This document shows, in pieces, positions 26,433-33,615 of a DNA stretch of 64,000 nt. Every line of letters begins with the position of its first letter. Position 1 is the first letter of the stretch. The notes under the pieces were generated by a model. It searched no databases. It saw only the letters and a program-made list of their open reading frames with translations, and was not told the DNA's origin. A program made the translations under genes and the position numbers. This DNA is from UBA5109 sp964606735 (GTDB lineage: Bacteria > Pseudomonadota > Gammaproteobacteria > Pseudomonadales > Pseudohongiellaceae): NCBI GenBank assembly GCA_964606735.1, contig CAZSHI010000001.1:89819-153818 (forward strand), given 5' to 3'.

Positions 26433-27347
26433 TCATTGGGTCAGTTGTTCCCTGTATTCCGGATAGGTTGTTTCTTCCCCGCCGAGGGTAGCTTCGACAG
26501 GCACCCCAATTTCTTCGGCCCATTCACCAATAAAGGGATTTTCACCCGGCAGGTAATGCGGCACATAGTGCTTTTCGGGACGGGCAATTTCAGCACGCGG
26601 TAGACATTGTGCAAAAACGCCATTACCGGCATCCGCTGCTTCGATGTTTTCCATGGCTGTGGATACGCCCTGCGGCGAGATGACGAAGTCGGCTGATTTT
26701 ATGTAGGTATCCGTCAGGTAATAGGGATCATCTACAAACCAGGTGATGGTCAGAACATCGCCATTACGCTGATAGTAAGTGGTTACCGTGGCCTGGTCGC
26801 TGCTGGGTGTTCCATTACGCCGAATCCAGCCCCACTTGAGGTGCGTGGTTGTGGTGATCAGGGTGCCATTTTCCCAGCGGCCAGTGGTAAAGCCAGCCCA
26901 GGTGTGCGGCGCATATTCAGAGGGGTGCTCTCTGCCATCCATCCAGATGGTGCGATCAGCCCGGCGAAAAGTGCCCCCCACGGTGTAGGAAATGATATCC
27001 AGGTTGTAATCCATCTGGGAGGCAATACGCAGATTGGCGGGCCCCCAGTATGAGTAGACAGAGGGGTGGCGCATGCAGACATGTTCAGGGACACCCAGCA
27101 GGGCGCTGTCATAGCTCAGCGCCCGGGAGCGCGCCTCTTCATTTATCGGGATACCCAGATAATCGACCAGTTGTGGCCCATCGGCTCTTTCGACAGCATC
27201 TTCTATAAATCCGGCCACTGCTGCTATTCCACCAAGTGAAAAGCCCGGGGCAGGCTGGTTCCAGAAGCCGACAATGTCGGCTTCCTGAGCCTGGGTAAGA
27301 ATGGCCGGTAAAAGTGCTGTCAGCAATAAGAGAAGTCGCTTTAACAT
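26433..27347 (-). CDS. secreted protein of unknown function, duplicate copy B
   Basis: The 304-residue product is a close paralogue of copy A, with a signal peptide ending at ILTQAQ and the same blocks (EHVCMRHPS, WMDGREHPSEY, GFTTGRWENG, RRNGTPSSDQ). The N-terminal ~90 residues carry most of the differences (for example GFSLGGIAAVAGFIEDAVERADGP). The gene is preceded by a remnant of a lectin-like gene and the former lectin promoter region, so it may be transcribed from the promoter that once served the lost gene. The metallo-hydrolase that follows copy A has no counterpart after copy B. Confidence 0.8.
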   Translation of the reverse strand: MLKRLLLLLTALLPAILTQAQEADIVGFWNQPAPGFSLGGIAAVAGFIEDAVERADGPQLVDYLGIPINEEARSRALSYDSALLGVPEHVCMRHPSVYSYWGPANLRIASQMDYNLDIISYTVGGTFRRADRTIWMDGREHPSEYAPHTWAGFTTGRWENGTLITTTTHLKWGWIRRNGTPSSDQATVTTYYQRNGDVLTITWFVDDPYYLTDTYIKSADFVISPQGVSTAMENIEAADAGNGVFAQCLPRAEIARPEKHYVPHYLPGENPFIGEWAEEIGVPVEATLGGEETTYPEYREQLTQ

Positions 27348-27366
27348 ATCTGCCTGGGCCCGTTTA

Positions 27367-27405
27367 TCAGTCAGCTGCGGAGAAATACTGGCGGCCAGCG
27401 GTGCT
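27367..27405 (-). pseudogene. 3' remnant of a second lectin-like gene
   Basis: On the - strand the sequence encodes STAGRQYFSAAD followed by TGA, matching the lectin-like protein end GGAGRYYCFAAD followed by TGA at the same distance from the following secreted-protein start. The rest of the gene is gone and the upstream region is joined directly to this fragment. Confidence 0.8.
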
Positions 27406-27542
27406 GACTTATTTTTGTTATTACAGGGTTAATCCAGTGTTAACCCGAAGCAAACAAGAATACCTGCCGGATATGGGGCTGTCCAGCCTGTGTAAACGGA
27501 CAGCTTGGCGGTGAGTTTCAGTAACTGAGGTGGGGTAGAGGC

Positions 27543-29264
27543 TTAATTGATTTGCAAATCCTGGCCCGGGAAAATCAGGTCACTGTTCAGACCATTTAGC
27601 CGCTTCAGATTGTCAACACTGATGCCAAAACGTCGGGCAATGCTGGCCAGGTTATCGCCACGCTGTACCCGGTAGCTTTGTTGACTGGGTGCAGTAGCTG
27701 CAGTGTGCAGAGTCAGTTCCTGGTTGATGAAAATGGTTGTACCACGAATATTGTTCCAGACCTGGATGTCCCGGATCGATACGTCAAAGCGTTCGGCAAT
27801 CTGCCCCAGGGTATCTCCGGCACGTACATTGTAGATAGTGGGTACAACCAGTTCGTCAATCACCTCATCACTCAGACTGATGGCCATTAATGGTTCTTCT
27901 TCCGAGGAACCTGCCTGTTCTACAATCTGGAAGCCCTCATTCAGTTTGATCGGGCGATACATAGCCTGTCCGTAATGAACGGTGCGCGCTGTTTCCGAGA
28001 GGATAGCAATATCGGTAGTGATACCGGTGCCAGGAATCATCAGGTTCTGACCTGGGTAGATCAGGTGATTGCGTATGCCGTTGAAGGCCTGCAACTCGGA
28101 TACGCTGGTTTGGAATTGACGGGCAATCGCTGCCAGGGTGTCGCCGCTGCGGACCTGATATTCAGAGGGTGAGCTTTTCTCTTCTTCGGGCAGCAGTTCG
28201 AATGCCCGTACAAAGCGCTCATAAGTGCCTGCCGGAATCTTCAGCGGATAGGCTTCAGTAGTATCGGGTAAGCTGGCTTTGCGTACAGAAGGATTCAGTC
28301 TGCGGATACTTGCAAGGTCAACACCGGCCAGTTCGGCAGCAGTTTCCAGACTTAACATACCCTCTACCAACACGACATCATAAGTGTATTCCTGTCCCAG
28401 ATTGTCGACCTTTATACCAAAGCGTTCTGGGTCAGAGACGATAAGTGCTGCGGCGATAAATTTGGGAATAAAATTTCGGGTCTGTCTTGGCAGGTAGGGA
28501 TAAATCTCCCAGAAAGATGGAGGATTTTCAATGGAGCCGCCGGCTCGTTGAACGGCACGGCTAATACAACGGTAACTGCAGTTGTAACCGGCCAGGGCAA
28601 GGTGCCAGTTGCCACTATAAGAATCATAAAGGATTTTTAAATGTTTGGCGGCGGCCCGGGTGGCGAGTTCAGGGTCCATTCTCTGGTCTAGCCAGGTATC
28701 AACGCGCAAGCCTTCGCCTCGGGCAGTCGCTGGCATAAATTGCCACATGCCGACAGCGCCGGCGGAACTTCTGGCCGTTGGATTCAGGCTGCTTTCACCC
28801 AGCGCGATATACTTGAGCTCGTCGGGGATACCTTCTTCGCCAAAAATCTGCTCGATCATCGGAAACCATATCTGGCCACGTTCAATCCAGATTCTGAGGA
28901 GGTTTCTGCGATTCTGCAGGTAGTCATTTATTTCCCTTTCCACTACCCGGTTTGCTGTCATGGCAACCGTCGGGGTGACAGGCTGGATCGGTACGGGTGC
29001 TTGTATGGCGTCTTCATCCGGTGTGGAAACGATATCCCGTTCTCCAGAATCATTGGCTGCATTAACCAGATCCTCGATCAAAGGTTCCTGAATCGCTTGC
29101 TCATTTTCGGAAATTGCTGTCTGATCCAAAGTGCTTTTGGCTGTGAGCATGTCGTCAAAAGATGCACAGGCAGATAATGACAAAAGCAGTATCAGGGGTA
29201 ATGAAAAATTCCGGATACGACCGAAAGTGTCTTGCAAGCTGTGGATCGGCAAATAAAAAATCAT
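27543..29264 (-). CDS. mltD: membrane-bound lytic murein transglycosylase D (lipoprotein, three LysM)
   Basis: The 573-residue protein cuts peptidoglycan glycan strands from the outer membrane. The lipobox LSAC places the lipidated Cys at residue 33. The family-1 transglycosylase domain has the catalytic Glu157 in ALGESSLNP, followed by AGAVGMWQFMPATA and LALAGYNCS. Three C-terminal LysM domains follow (YQVRSGDTLAAIA, YNVRAGDTLGQIA, YRVQRGDNLASIA), which bind peptidoglycan. It is divergent from tsaD and borders the accessory block on the minus strand. Confidence 0.95.
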   Translation of the reverse strand: MIFYLPIHSLQDTFGRIRNFSLPLILLLSLSACASFDDMLTAKSTLDQTAISENEQAIQEPLIEDLVNAANDSGERDIVSTPDEDAIQAPVPIQPVTPTVAMTANRVVEREINDYLQNRRNLLRIWIERGQIWFPMIEQIFGEEGIPDELKYIALGESSLNPTARSSAGAVGMWQFMPATARGEGLRVDTWLDQRMDPELATRAAAKHLKILYDSYSGNWHLALAGYNCSYRCISRAVQRAGGSIENPPSFWEIYPYLPRQTRNFIPKFIAAALIVSDPERFGIKVDNLGQEYTYDVVLVEGMLSLETAAELAGVDLASIRRLNPSVRKASLPDTTEAYPLKIPAGTYERFVRAFELLPEEEKSSPSEYQVRSGDTLAAIARQFQTSVSELQAFNGIRNHLIYPGQNLMIPGTGITTDIAILSETARTVHYGQAMYRPIKLNEGFQIVEQAGSSEEEPLMAISLSDEVIDELVVPTIYNVRAGDTLGQIAERFDVSIRDIQVWNNIRGTTIFINQELTLHTAATAPSQQSYRVQRGDNLASIARRFGISVDNLKRLNGLNSDLIFPGQDLQIN

Positions 29265-29325
29265 GCGTTGTTCAATTTGTAGTGATTATCAATGCTGGCT
29301 AATTATCCATAGTTTACAGGAAATG

Positions 29326-29331
29326 TATAAT
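29326..29331 (+). promoter_or_regulatory. tsaD: candidate -10 box upstream of tsaD
   Basis: TATAAT lies 62 bases before the tsaD ATG within the divergent mltD-tsaD gap. The sequence 17 bases further upstream (TTATCC) is a poor -35 match, so confidence is low. Confidence 0.4.
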
Positions 29332-29392
29332 GCAAGTTCCTGAAACTTGAGGAAGTTCACGGATAAATAGTGGCAAAAAAAGGGCAAGTTGC

Positions 29393-30430
29393 ATGAGAGT
29401 GCTTGGAATTGAAACATCCTGTGATGAAACTGGCGTTGCCATTTATGACAGTGAAGATGGCTTACTGGCAGATGCACTTTACAGTCAGGTCGCACTTCAC
29501 CAGAAATATGGCGGAGTGGTTCCCGAACTGGCCTCCCGTGATCATGTCCGTAAAACTCTGCCGCTGATACGAGAGGTTATGGACAAGGCACGCTGTACGC
29601 CAGGCGATATTGACGGCCTTGCCTATACGGCTGGACCCGGGTTGGCGGGAGCCCTTTTGGTGGGCGCTTCAATCGGACGAGCTCTGGGCATGACCTGGAA
29701 TGTTCCAACACTGGGGGTGCATCATATGGAAGGTCATCTACTGGCGCCCCTGCTGGAAGAACAGGGACCAAGCTTTCCATTTGTGGCCCTGCTCGTTTCA
29801 GGTGGTCACACGCAACTGGTCGAAGTGGAGACAATTGGCGCCTATCGGTTAATGGGAGAATCGCTCGACGATGCTGCTGGTGAAGCCTTTGATAAGGTAG
29901 CCAAAATGCTGGATCTGCCTTATCCGGGCGGACCGCATGTTGCCCGCCTTGCTGAAAAGGGTGAAGCGGGACGTTTTACCTTTCCTCGCCCCATGACCAA
30001 TCGCCCTGGTCTGGATTTTTCCTTTAGTGGGCTGAAAACATTTACACTCAATACCATTCATGAACTGCAGGCAGCAAAGCCATCTCAGCAACTGGACGAA
30101 CAAAGCAAAGCGGATATTGCGTATGCATTTCAGGAAGCCGTTGTAGATACCATGCGTATTAAATGTCATCGTGCGCTGCAAGAGACGGGTCTGGATACGC
30201 TGGTGCTGGCCGGAGGAGTCAGTGCCAATCAACGTTTGCGGCAAGTCATGGCCAGTCTGGCTGAAAAAGAGTCTTACCGTATATATTATCCCAAGTTGCA
30301 GTACTGCACCGACAACGGTGCCATGATTGCCTATGCCGGTTGCCAGCGACTACTGGCAGGTCATTTTGATGATTTAAGTATATTGGCCAGACCGCGTTGG
30401 GCTCTGGATAGTTTGCCAACCCTGCAATAA
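29393..30430 (+). CDS. tsaD: tRNA N6-adenosine threonylcarbamoyltransferase TsaD
   Basis: The 345-residue enzyme transfers the threonylcarbamoyl group to A37 of tRNAs reading ANN codons, working with TsaB, TsaC and TsaE. It begins MRVLGIETSCDETG with the ATPase phosphate-binding pattern, and shows the metal-binding HHMEGH (about residues 109-114), the VSGGHTQL loop and the LAGGVSANQRLR motif. Length is typical. It heads the operon tsaD-folB-folK and is divergent from mltD. In Pseudomonas it is divergent from rpsU, which here lies about 15 kb away. Confidence 0.98.
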   Translation: MRVLGIETSCDETGVAIYDSEDGLLADALYSQVALHQKYGGVVPELASRDHVRKTLPLIREVMDKARCTPGDIDGLAYTAGPGLAGALLVGASIGRALGMTWNVPTLGVHHMEGHLLAPLLEEQGPSFPFVALLVSGGHTQLVEVETIGAYRLMGESLDDAAGEAFDKVAKMLDLPYPGGPHVARLAEKGEAGRFTFPRPMTNRPGLDFSFSGLKTFTLNTIHELQAAKPSQQLDEQSKADIAYAFQEAVVDTMRIKCHRALQETGLDTLVLAGGVSANQRLRQVMASLAEKESYRIYYPKLQYCTDNGAMIAYAGCQRLLAGHFDDLSILARPRWALDSLPTLQ

Positions 30431-30439
30431 AAGAGAGAG

Positions 30440-30796
30440 TTGATGGATATTGTCTACATAAGAAATCTGGAGATAGAAACTGTCATTGGTATCTATGATT
30501 GGGAACGCAAAATACGGCAGAAAGTTACTATCGACCTGGACATGGCATTTGATATTCGAAAGGCAGCCAGTTCTGATGCCATTGAGGATACGCTTGATTA
30601 CAAGGCTGTTGCCAAGCGCCTGATCAGCTTTGTCGAATCCAGTGAATTCCAGTTAATTGAAACCCTGGCCGAACAAATTGCCAAGATTGTGCTGAATGAG
30701 TTCAAGGTCAGTCGACTGAAACTGACGCTGGGAAAACCGGGAGCAGTGACCGGTGCCAGAGACGTTGGTGTCATCATTGAAAGAGAACTGAGCTGA
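30440..30796 (+). CDS. folB: dihydroneopterin aldolase
   Basis: The 118-residue protein has MDIVYIRNLEIETVIGIYDWERKIRQ, including the conserved GIYDWER near residue 17, then DYKAVAKRLISFVESSEFQLIETLAEQIA with the catalytic lysine region and a C-terminal KPGAVTGARDVGVIIER. It splits dihydroneopterin to 6-hydroxymethyl-dihydropterin in folate synthesis. It follows tsaD by 9 bases and precedes folK by 1 base. plsY, which sits between tsaD and folB in Pseudomonas, is missing here. Confidence 0.96.
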   Translation: MMDIVYIRNLEIETVIGIYDWERKIRQKVTIDLDMAFDIRKAASSDAIEDTLDYKAVAKRLISFVESSEFQLIETLAEQIAKIVLNEFKVSRLKLTLGKPGAVTGARDVGVIIERELS

Positions 30797-30797
30797 T

Positions 30798-31328
30798 ATG
30801 GTCTGGGTAGCACTTGGCATCGGCAGCAATATTCATCCTTTGCAAAATATCAGCCAGTGCCTGGATGCCTTGCTTTTACAGTTCAATGACCTGAGTTTCT
30901 CCTCTGTCTTTGAAAGTGAGGCAGTGGGATTTGATGGCGATAATTTTCTTAACATGGTGGTCAGCATGCAAACTGACATGCCCCTGCAAAAACTGATAGC
31001 AGTGCTGAAAAAAATTGAGGATGACTTTGGCCGGGACAGAACACAGGCTAAATTCAGTGGCCGTACCATGGATATCGATATTCTTGTCTACGGGGATACT
31101 ACCGGAAAGCATGAAGGGATAGAGTTACCCAGGCCAGAGATTAGTGAAAATGCATATGTGCTATGGCCACTTTCCCAGCTCGCGAAGCAGCAACGTCATC
31201 CTTTACTCGGGCAGACATACGCTGAATTATGGGACAAGTATGACAAGTCTAAACAGATACTCTGGCCAATTGATTTTACCTGGCATGGTCGTATCATTTC
31301 TGCCAGAGGGGATGCAATACGAGGTTGA
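30798..31328 (+). CDS. folK: 2-amino-4-hydroxy-6-hydroxymethyldihydropteridine diphosphokinase
   Basis: The 176-residue product begins WVALGIGSNIHPLQNI and carries FESEAVGFDGDNFLNMV, LKKIEDDFGRDRTQAKFSGR and TMDIDILVYGD, the aspartate-containing Mg/ATP motif of FolK. It pyrophosphorylates 6-hydroxymethyl-dihydropterin for folate synthesis. Slightly longer than the E. coli enzyme. It starts one base after folB and is followed by the pterin dehydratase gene 5 bases later. Confidence 0.93.
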   Translation: MVWVALGIGSNIHPLQNISQCLDALLLQFNDLSFSSVFESEAVGFDGDNFLNMVVSMQTDMPLQKLIAVLKKIEDDFGRDRTQAKFSGRTMDIDILVYGDTTGKHEGIELPRPEISENAYVLWPLSQLAKQQRHPLLGQTYAELWDKYDKSKQILWPIDFTWHGRIISARGDAIRG

Positions 31329-31333
31329 CAAAC

Positions 31334-31630
31334 ATGGCGCAGGCATTAACCGAAACAGACATCAATGAGCGACTCGGGCACTTAAATGCCTCTCTGGAGA
31401 TCCCCTGGCAGCTTAAAGATGGAAAGTTACACAAGACCTTCGTGTTTAAAAATTTTATCGATGCCTTTGCTTTCATGAGCAGGGTAGCGCTGTACGCAGA
31501 AAAGATAAATCACCATCCCGAGTGGTTTAATGTGTATAAAACAGTCGAGATTACTCTGGTGACACATGAAGCTGCCGGCATCACAGACAGGGATTTTGAT
31601 CTGGCGCAGTTCATGGAAGCCAGCACCTGA
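31334..31630 (+). CDS. phhB: 4a-hydroxytetrahydrobiopterin dehydratase (pterin carbinolamine dehydratase)
   Basis: I chose the ATG at 31334, with a GAGG ribosome-binding site 9 bases upstream; a TTG three codons earlier is less likely. The 98-residue protein has KTFVFKNFIDAFAFMSRVALYAEKINHHPEWFNVYKTVEI, the family core with the catalytic HHPEW motif (31 residues into it), and a DFDLAQFME end. It dehydrates the 4a-carbinolamine formed when pterins serve as hydroxylase cofactor. It lies at the end of the folate operon beside a convergent pteridine reductase. Confidence 0.93.
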   Translation: MAQALTETDINERLGHLNASLEIPWQLKDGKLHKTFVFKNFIDAFAFMSRVALYAEKINHHPEWFNVYKTVEITLVTHEAAGITDRDFDLAQFMEAST

Positions 31631-31673
31631 AATCTGCTCAAGTGCTCTGCTGGACAAACCGGATTCCGCAGCA

Positions 31674-32435
31674 CTAGAAAATCAGCTTTCTGCCTCCATC
31701 GACATGGAGTATCTGCCCGGTGATATAGCTGGCTTCACTTATCAAAAATAAAACCGCATGGGCGATGTCATCAGTTCTTGCTGGATAATTCAGGCATGAG
31801 TAGCTCAGGGGCTCGGCTGTGAGGTCCCCTTTTGTATTTTTAGCGCCACTCACATTGGGCGGTAGGATAAAACCCGGAGCAATGGCATTGACCCTGACCT
31901 CCGGTGCCAGTTCGCGTGCCAGTGAACGGCTAAGATTTTCCAGGGCTGCTTTTGCCATGCTATAGAGACTGTATTCAGCTCGCCCCGTGGATGCGGCAAT
32001 GTCAGTGATATTGATAATACAGCCAGAGGATTTTTTTAAGGCGGAATAGCAGGCTTTACTTAAAAATGCAGGAGCACGTGCATTACTTCCCATCAGGTTT
32101 TGCCAGTCAGTCTGCTGAATATTATCCAGTGATCGTGGATAAAAACTCGAAGCATTATTGATCAGGGTATCCAGTCGCCCCCAATGGGCTATGCTTTGCC
32201 TGGCTAGCTCTTGTATGGCATCCAGGTCCAGGAGGTCGGCTTGCAGGCTGATACAGGAATTTGCTGAGTTTTGGTTCAGTTCCTCACAAAGCTGCAGGGC
32301 TTGGGTTTGTGAGTGCAGATAATGCAGGATAATGCGGTAACCACTGCAGTGCAGCAGTCGGGCAATACCGGCGCCAATTCGAGCTGCGCTACCGGTAATC
32401 AGGGCAACGGGTTTGTCGCATGCCTCATTCGTCAT
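31674..32435 (-). CDS. folM: pteridine reductase-like short-chain dehydrogenase (FolM type)
   Basis: The 253-residue SDR begins with ALITGSAARIGAGIAR, the glycine-rich NADPH motif of pteridine reductases, then LINNASSF, a Ser-containing strand IINITDIA and catalytic YSMAK. The end ITGQILHVDGGR is typical. It probably reduces dihydrofolate or dihydromonapterin. It is convergent with the pterin dehydratase gene, and its start overlaps the cca stop by 11 bases, so both are read in one operon. The alternative is another SDR specificity. Confidence 0.85.
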   Translation of the reverse strand: MTNEACDKPVALITGSAARIGAGIARLLHCSGYRIILHYLHSQTQALQLCEELNQNSANSCISLQADLLDLDAIQELARQSIAHWGRLDTLINNASSFYPRSLDNIQQTDWQNLMGSNARAPAFLSKACYSALKKSSGCIINITDIAASTGRAEYSLYSMAKAALENLSRSLARELAPEVRVNAIAPGFILPPNVSGAKNTKGDLTAEPLSYSCLNYPARTDDIAHAVLFLISEASYITGQILHVDGGRKLIF

Positions 32436-33600
32436 ATTTGAGCAGGTCGGTCAGCGTTTGCAGGCGCAATTCCTTGAGTTTTTCACCAAACTCCTCACCC
32501 TGGTAACCCGCTTCGCTGAGTTTGCTGGTATCAATGTTCTGGCAGACCTTAAGGGCATGCATGACAAAGCGGTTCATTTCATCCAGATTATAATCAGTTT
32601 CGCCACGTGCCTTGCCGATGGCTTTACAGGCAGTCAGGAAAAAGGTGAAGCGCTCAGGTCGACGAAAGGCATCTGTTTCCTCAAATAAATACAGTGCACT
32701 TGAAGGATCCGTCATGTCCAGTCTGGCGTAATCGTCACAATAGGCGCAGACCACAGCAGCCAGATCCCGGTAATCATTGGGCACCTTGAGTCGGTCGCAG
32801 AGGCTGTCTACTTTTCTCAGATTTTTTCGCAAGGTGAATTCATGCACAATGCCCAGTTCATGACACAGTGCGGCAAAACGAATAGCGGTATCGGGAGTCA
32901 GTTCGGCGGCTTTAGTCAGAGCCATCAGGCTCATGCGAGCCTTTTCCTGTGAAATGCCAAACAGCCCTTCAATTTCTTCCATGATGATTCCCAGCGCATA
33001 GCAATCTCGCAGTGTCAGGAAAAAAAAGGCCGGGGTCTGTTCCGACAAGGCACGACGCACTTCCTGCCAGACCCGCTCGGGAGGCAGGGTATTCAGTTCA
33101 CTGTTATTTACCAGTTGCTGCATCATTTGCAAGGTTTCCTGAGCGACTTCAAATCCGAGATGAGCAAAGCGCGCGGAAAAACGGGCGACTCGAAGTACCC
33201 GCAGGGGGTCTTCAGAAAATGCATCAGAGACATGGCGAAGAATTTTATTGTGGATATCCTCGCGCCCGCCGTAAGGGTCGATCAGGTTGCCATCTTCATC
33301 TTCAGCCATGGCATTGATAGTCAGATCGCGGCGCAGCAGGTCTTCTTCAAGGGTGACTTCGGGGGATGCATTGATACTGAAACCCGTGTGTCCCGTACCC
33401 GTTTTACGTTCGGTACGGGCAAGTGCATACTCTTCTTTGGTCTGTGGATGCAGAAATACCGGAAAATCCTTGCCGACCTGTTCATAACCCAATTCCAGCA
33501 TTTCTTCAGCGCTAGCACCGACGACCACCCAGTCTCGGTCTTTAACGGGCAGGCCCAATAATTTATCGCGGACAGCGCCGCCAACCAGATAAATTTTCAC
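32425..33600 (-). CDS. cca: CCA tRNA nucleotidyltransferase with a degenerate HD region
   Basis: The 391-residue enzyme adds CCA to tRNA 3' ends. The N-terminal polymerase head has MKIYLVGGAVRDKLLGLPVKDRDWVVVG with catalytic DxD, TINAMAEDEDGNLIDPYGG and RVLRVARFSARFAHLGF. The C-terminal HD-type region, which in the E. coli enzyme removes phosphates from damaged ends, reads RFAALCHELGIVHEF: HD has become HE and the following His-rich section is short. Nucleotidyl transfer should be intact; the phosphohydrolase activity is doubtful. Overlaps folM by 11 bases. Confidence 0.95.
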   Translation of the reverse strand: MKIYLVGGAVRDKLLGLPVKDRDWVVVGASAEEMLELGYEQVGKDFPVFLHPQTKEEYALARTERKTGTGHTGFSINASPEVTLEEDLLRRDLTINAMAEDEDGNLIDPYGGREDIHNKILRHVSDAFSEDPLRVLRVARFSARFAHLGFEVAQETLQMMQQLVNNSELNTLPPERVWQEVRRALSEQTPAFFFLTLRDCYALGIIMEEIEGLFGISQEKARMSLMALTKAAELTPDTAIRFAALCHELGIVHEFTLRKNLRKVDSLCDRLKVPNDYRDLAAVVCAYCDDYARLDMTDPSSALYLFEETDAFRRPERFTFFLTACKAIGKARGETDYNLDEMNRFVMHALKVCQNIDTSKLSEAGYQGEEFGEKLKELRLQTLTDLLKYDE

Positions 33601-33615
33601 GATAGATAAATCAGC

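Larger units (their letters stand above)
26433..27510 (-). repeat. tandem duplication, decayed unit B (lectin gene deleted)
   Basis: Unit B repeats unit A but lacks almost the whole lectin-like gene: secreted-protein copy B (26433-27347), about 40 bases of the lectin 3' end (27367-27405), then a block at about 27405-27510 homologous to the lectin upstream region at about 26250-26350. An internal deletion after the duplication explains this order. Confidence 0.8.

Noticed and set aside
26260..26436. Small minus-strand frame after secreted-protein copy B as a possible truncated metallo-hydrolase
   Set aside because: After the shared ATGA the sequence does not resemble the metallo-hydrolase start, so no remnant of that gene is seen.
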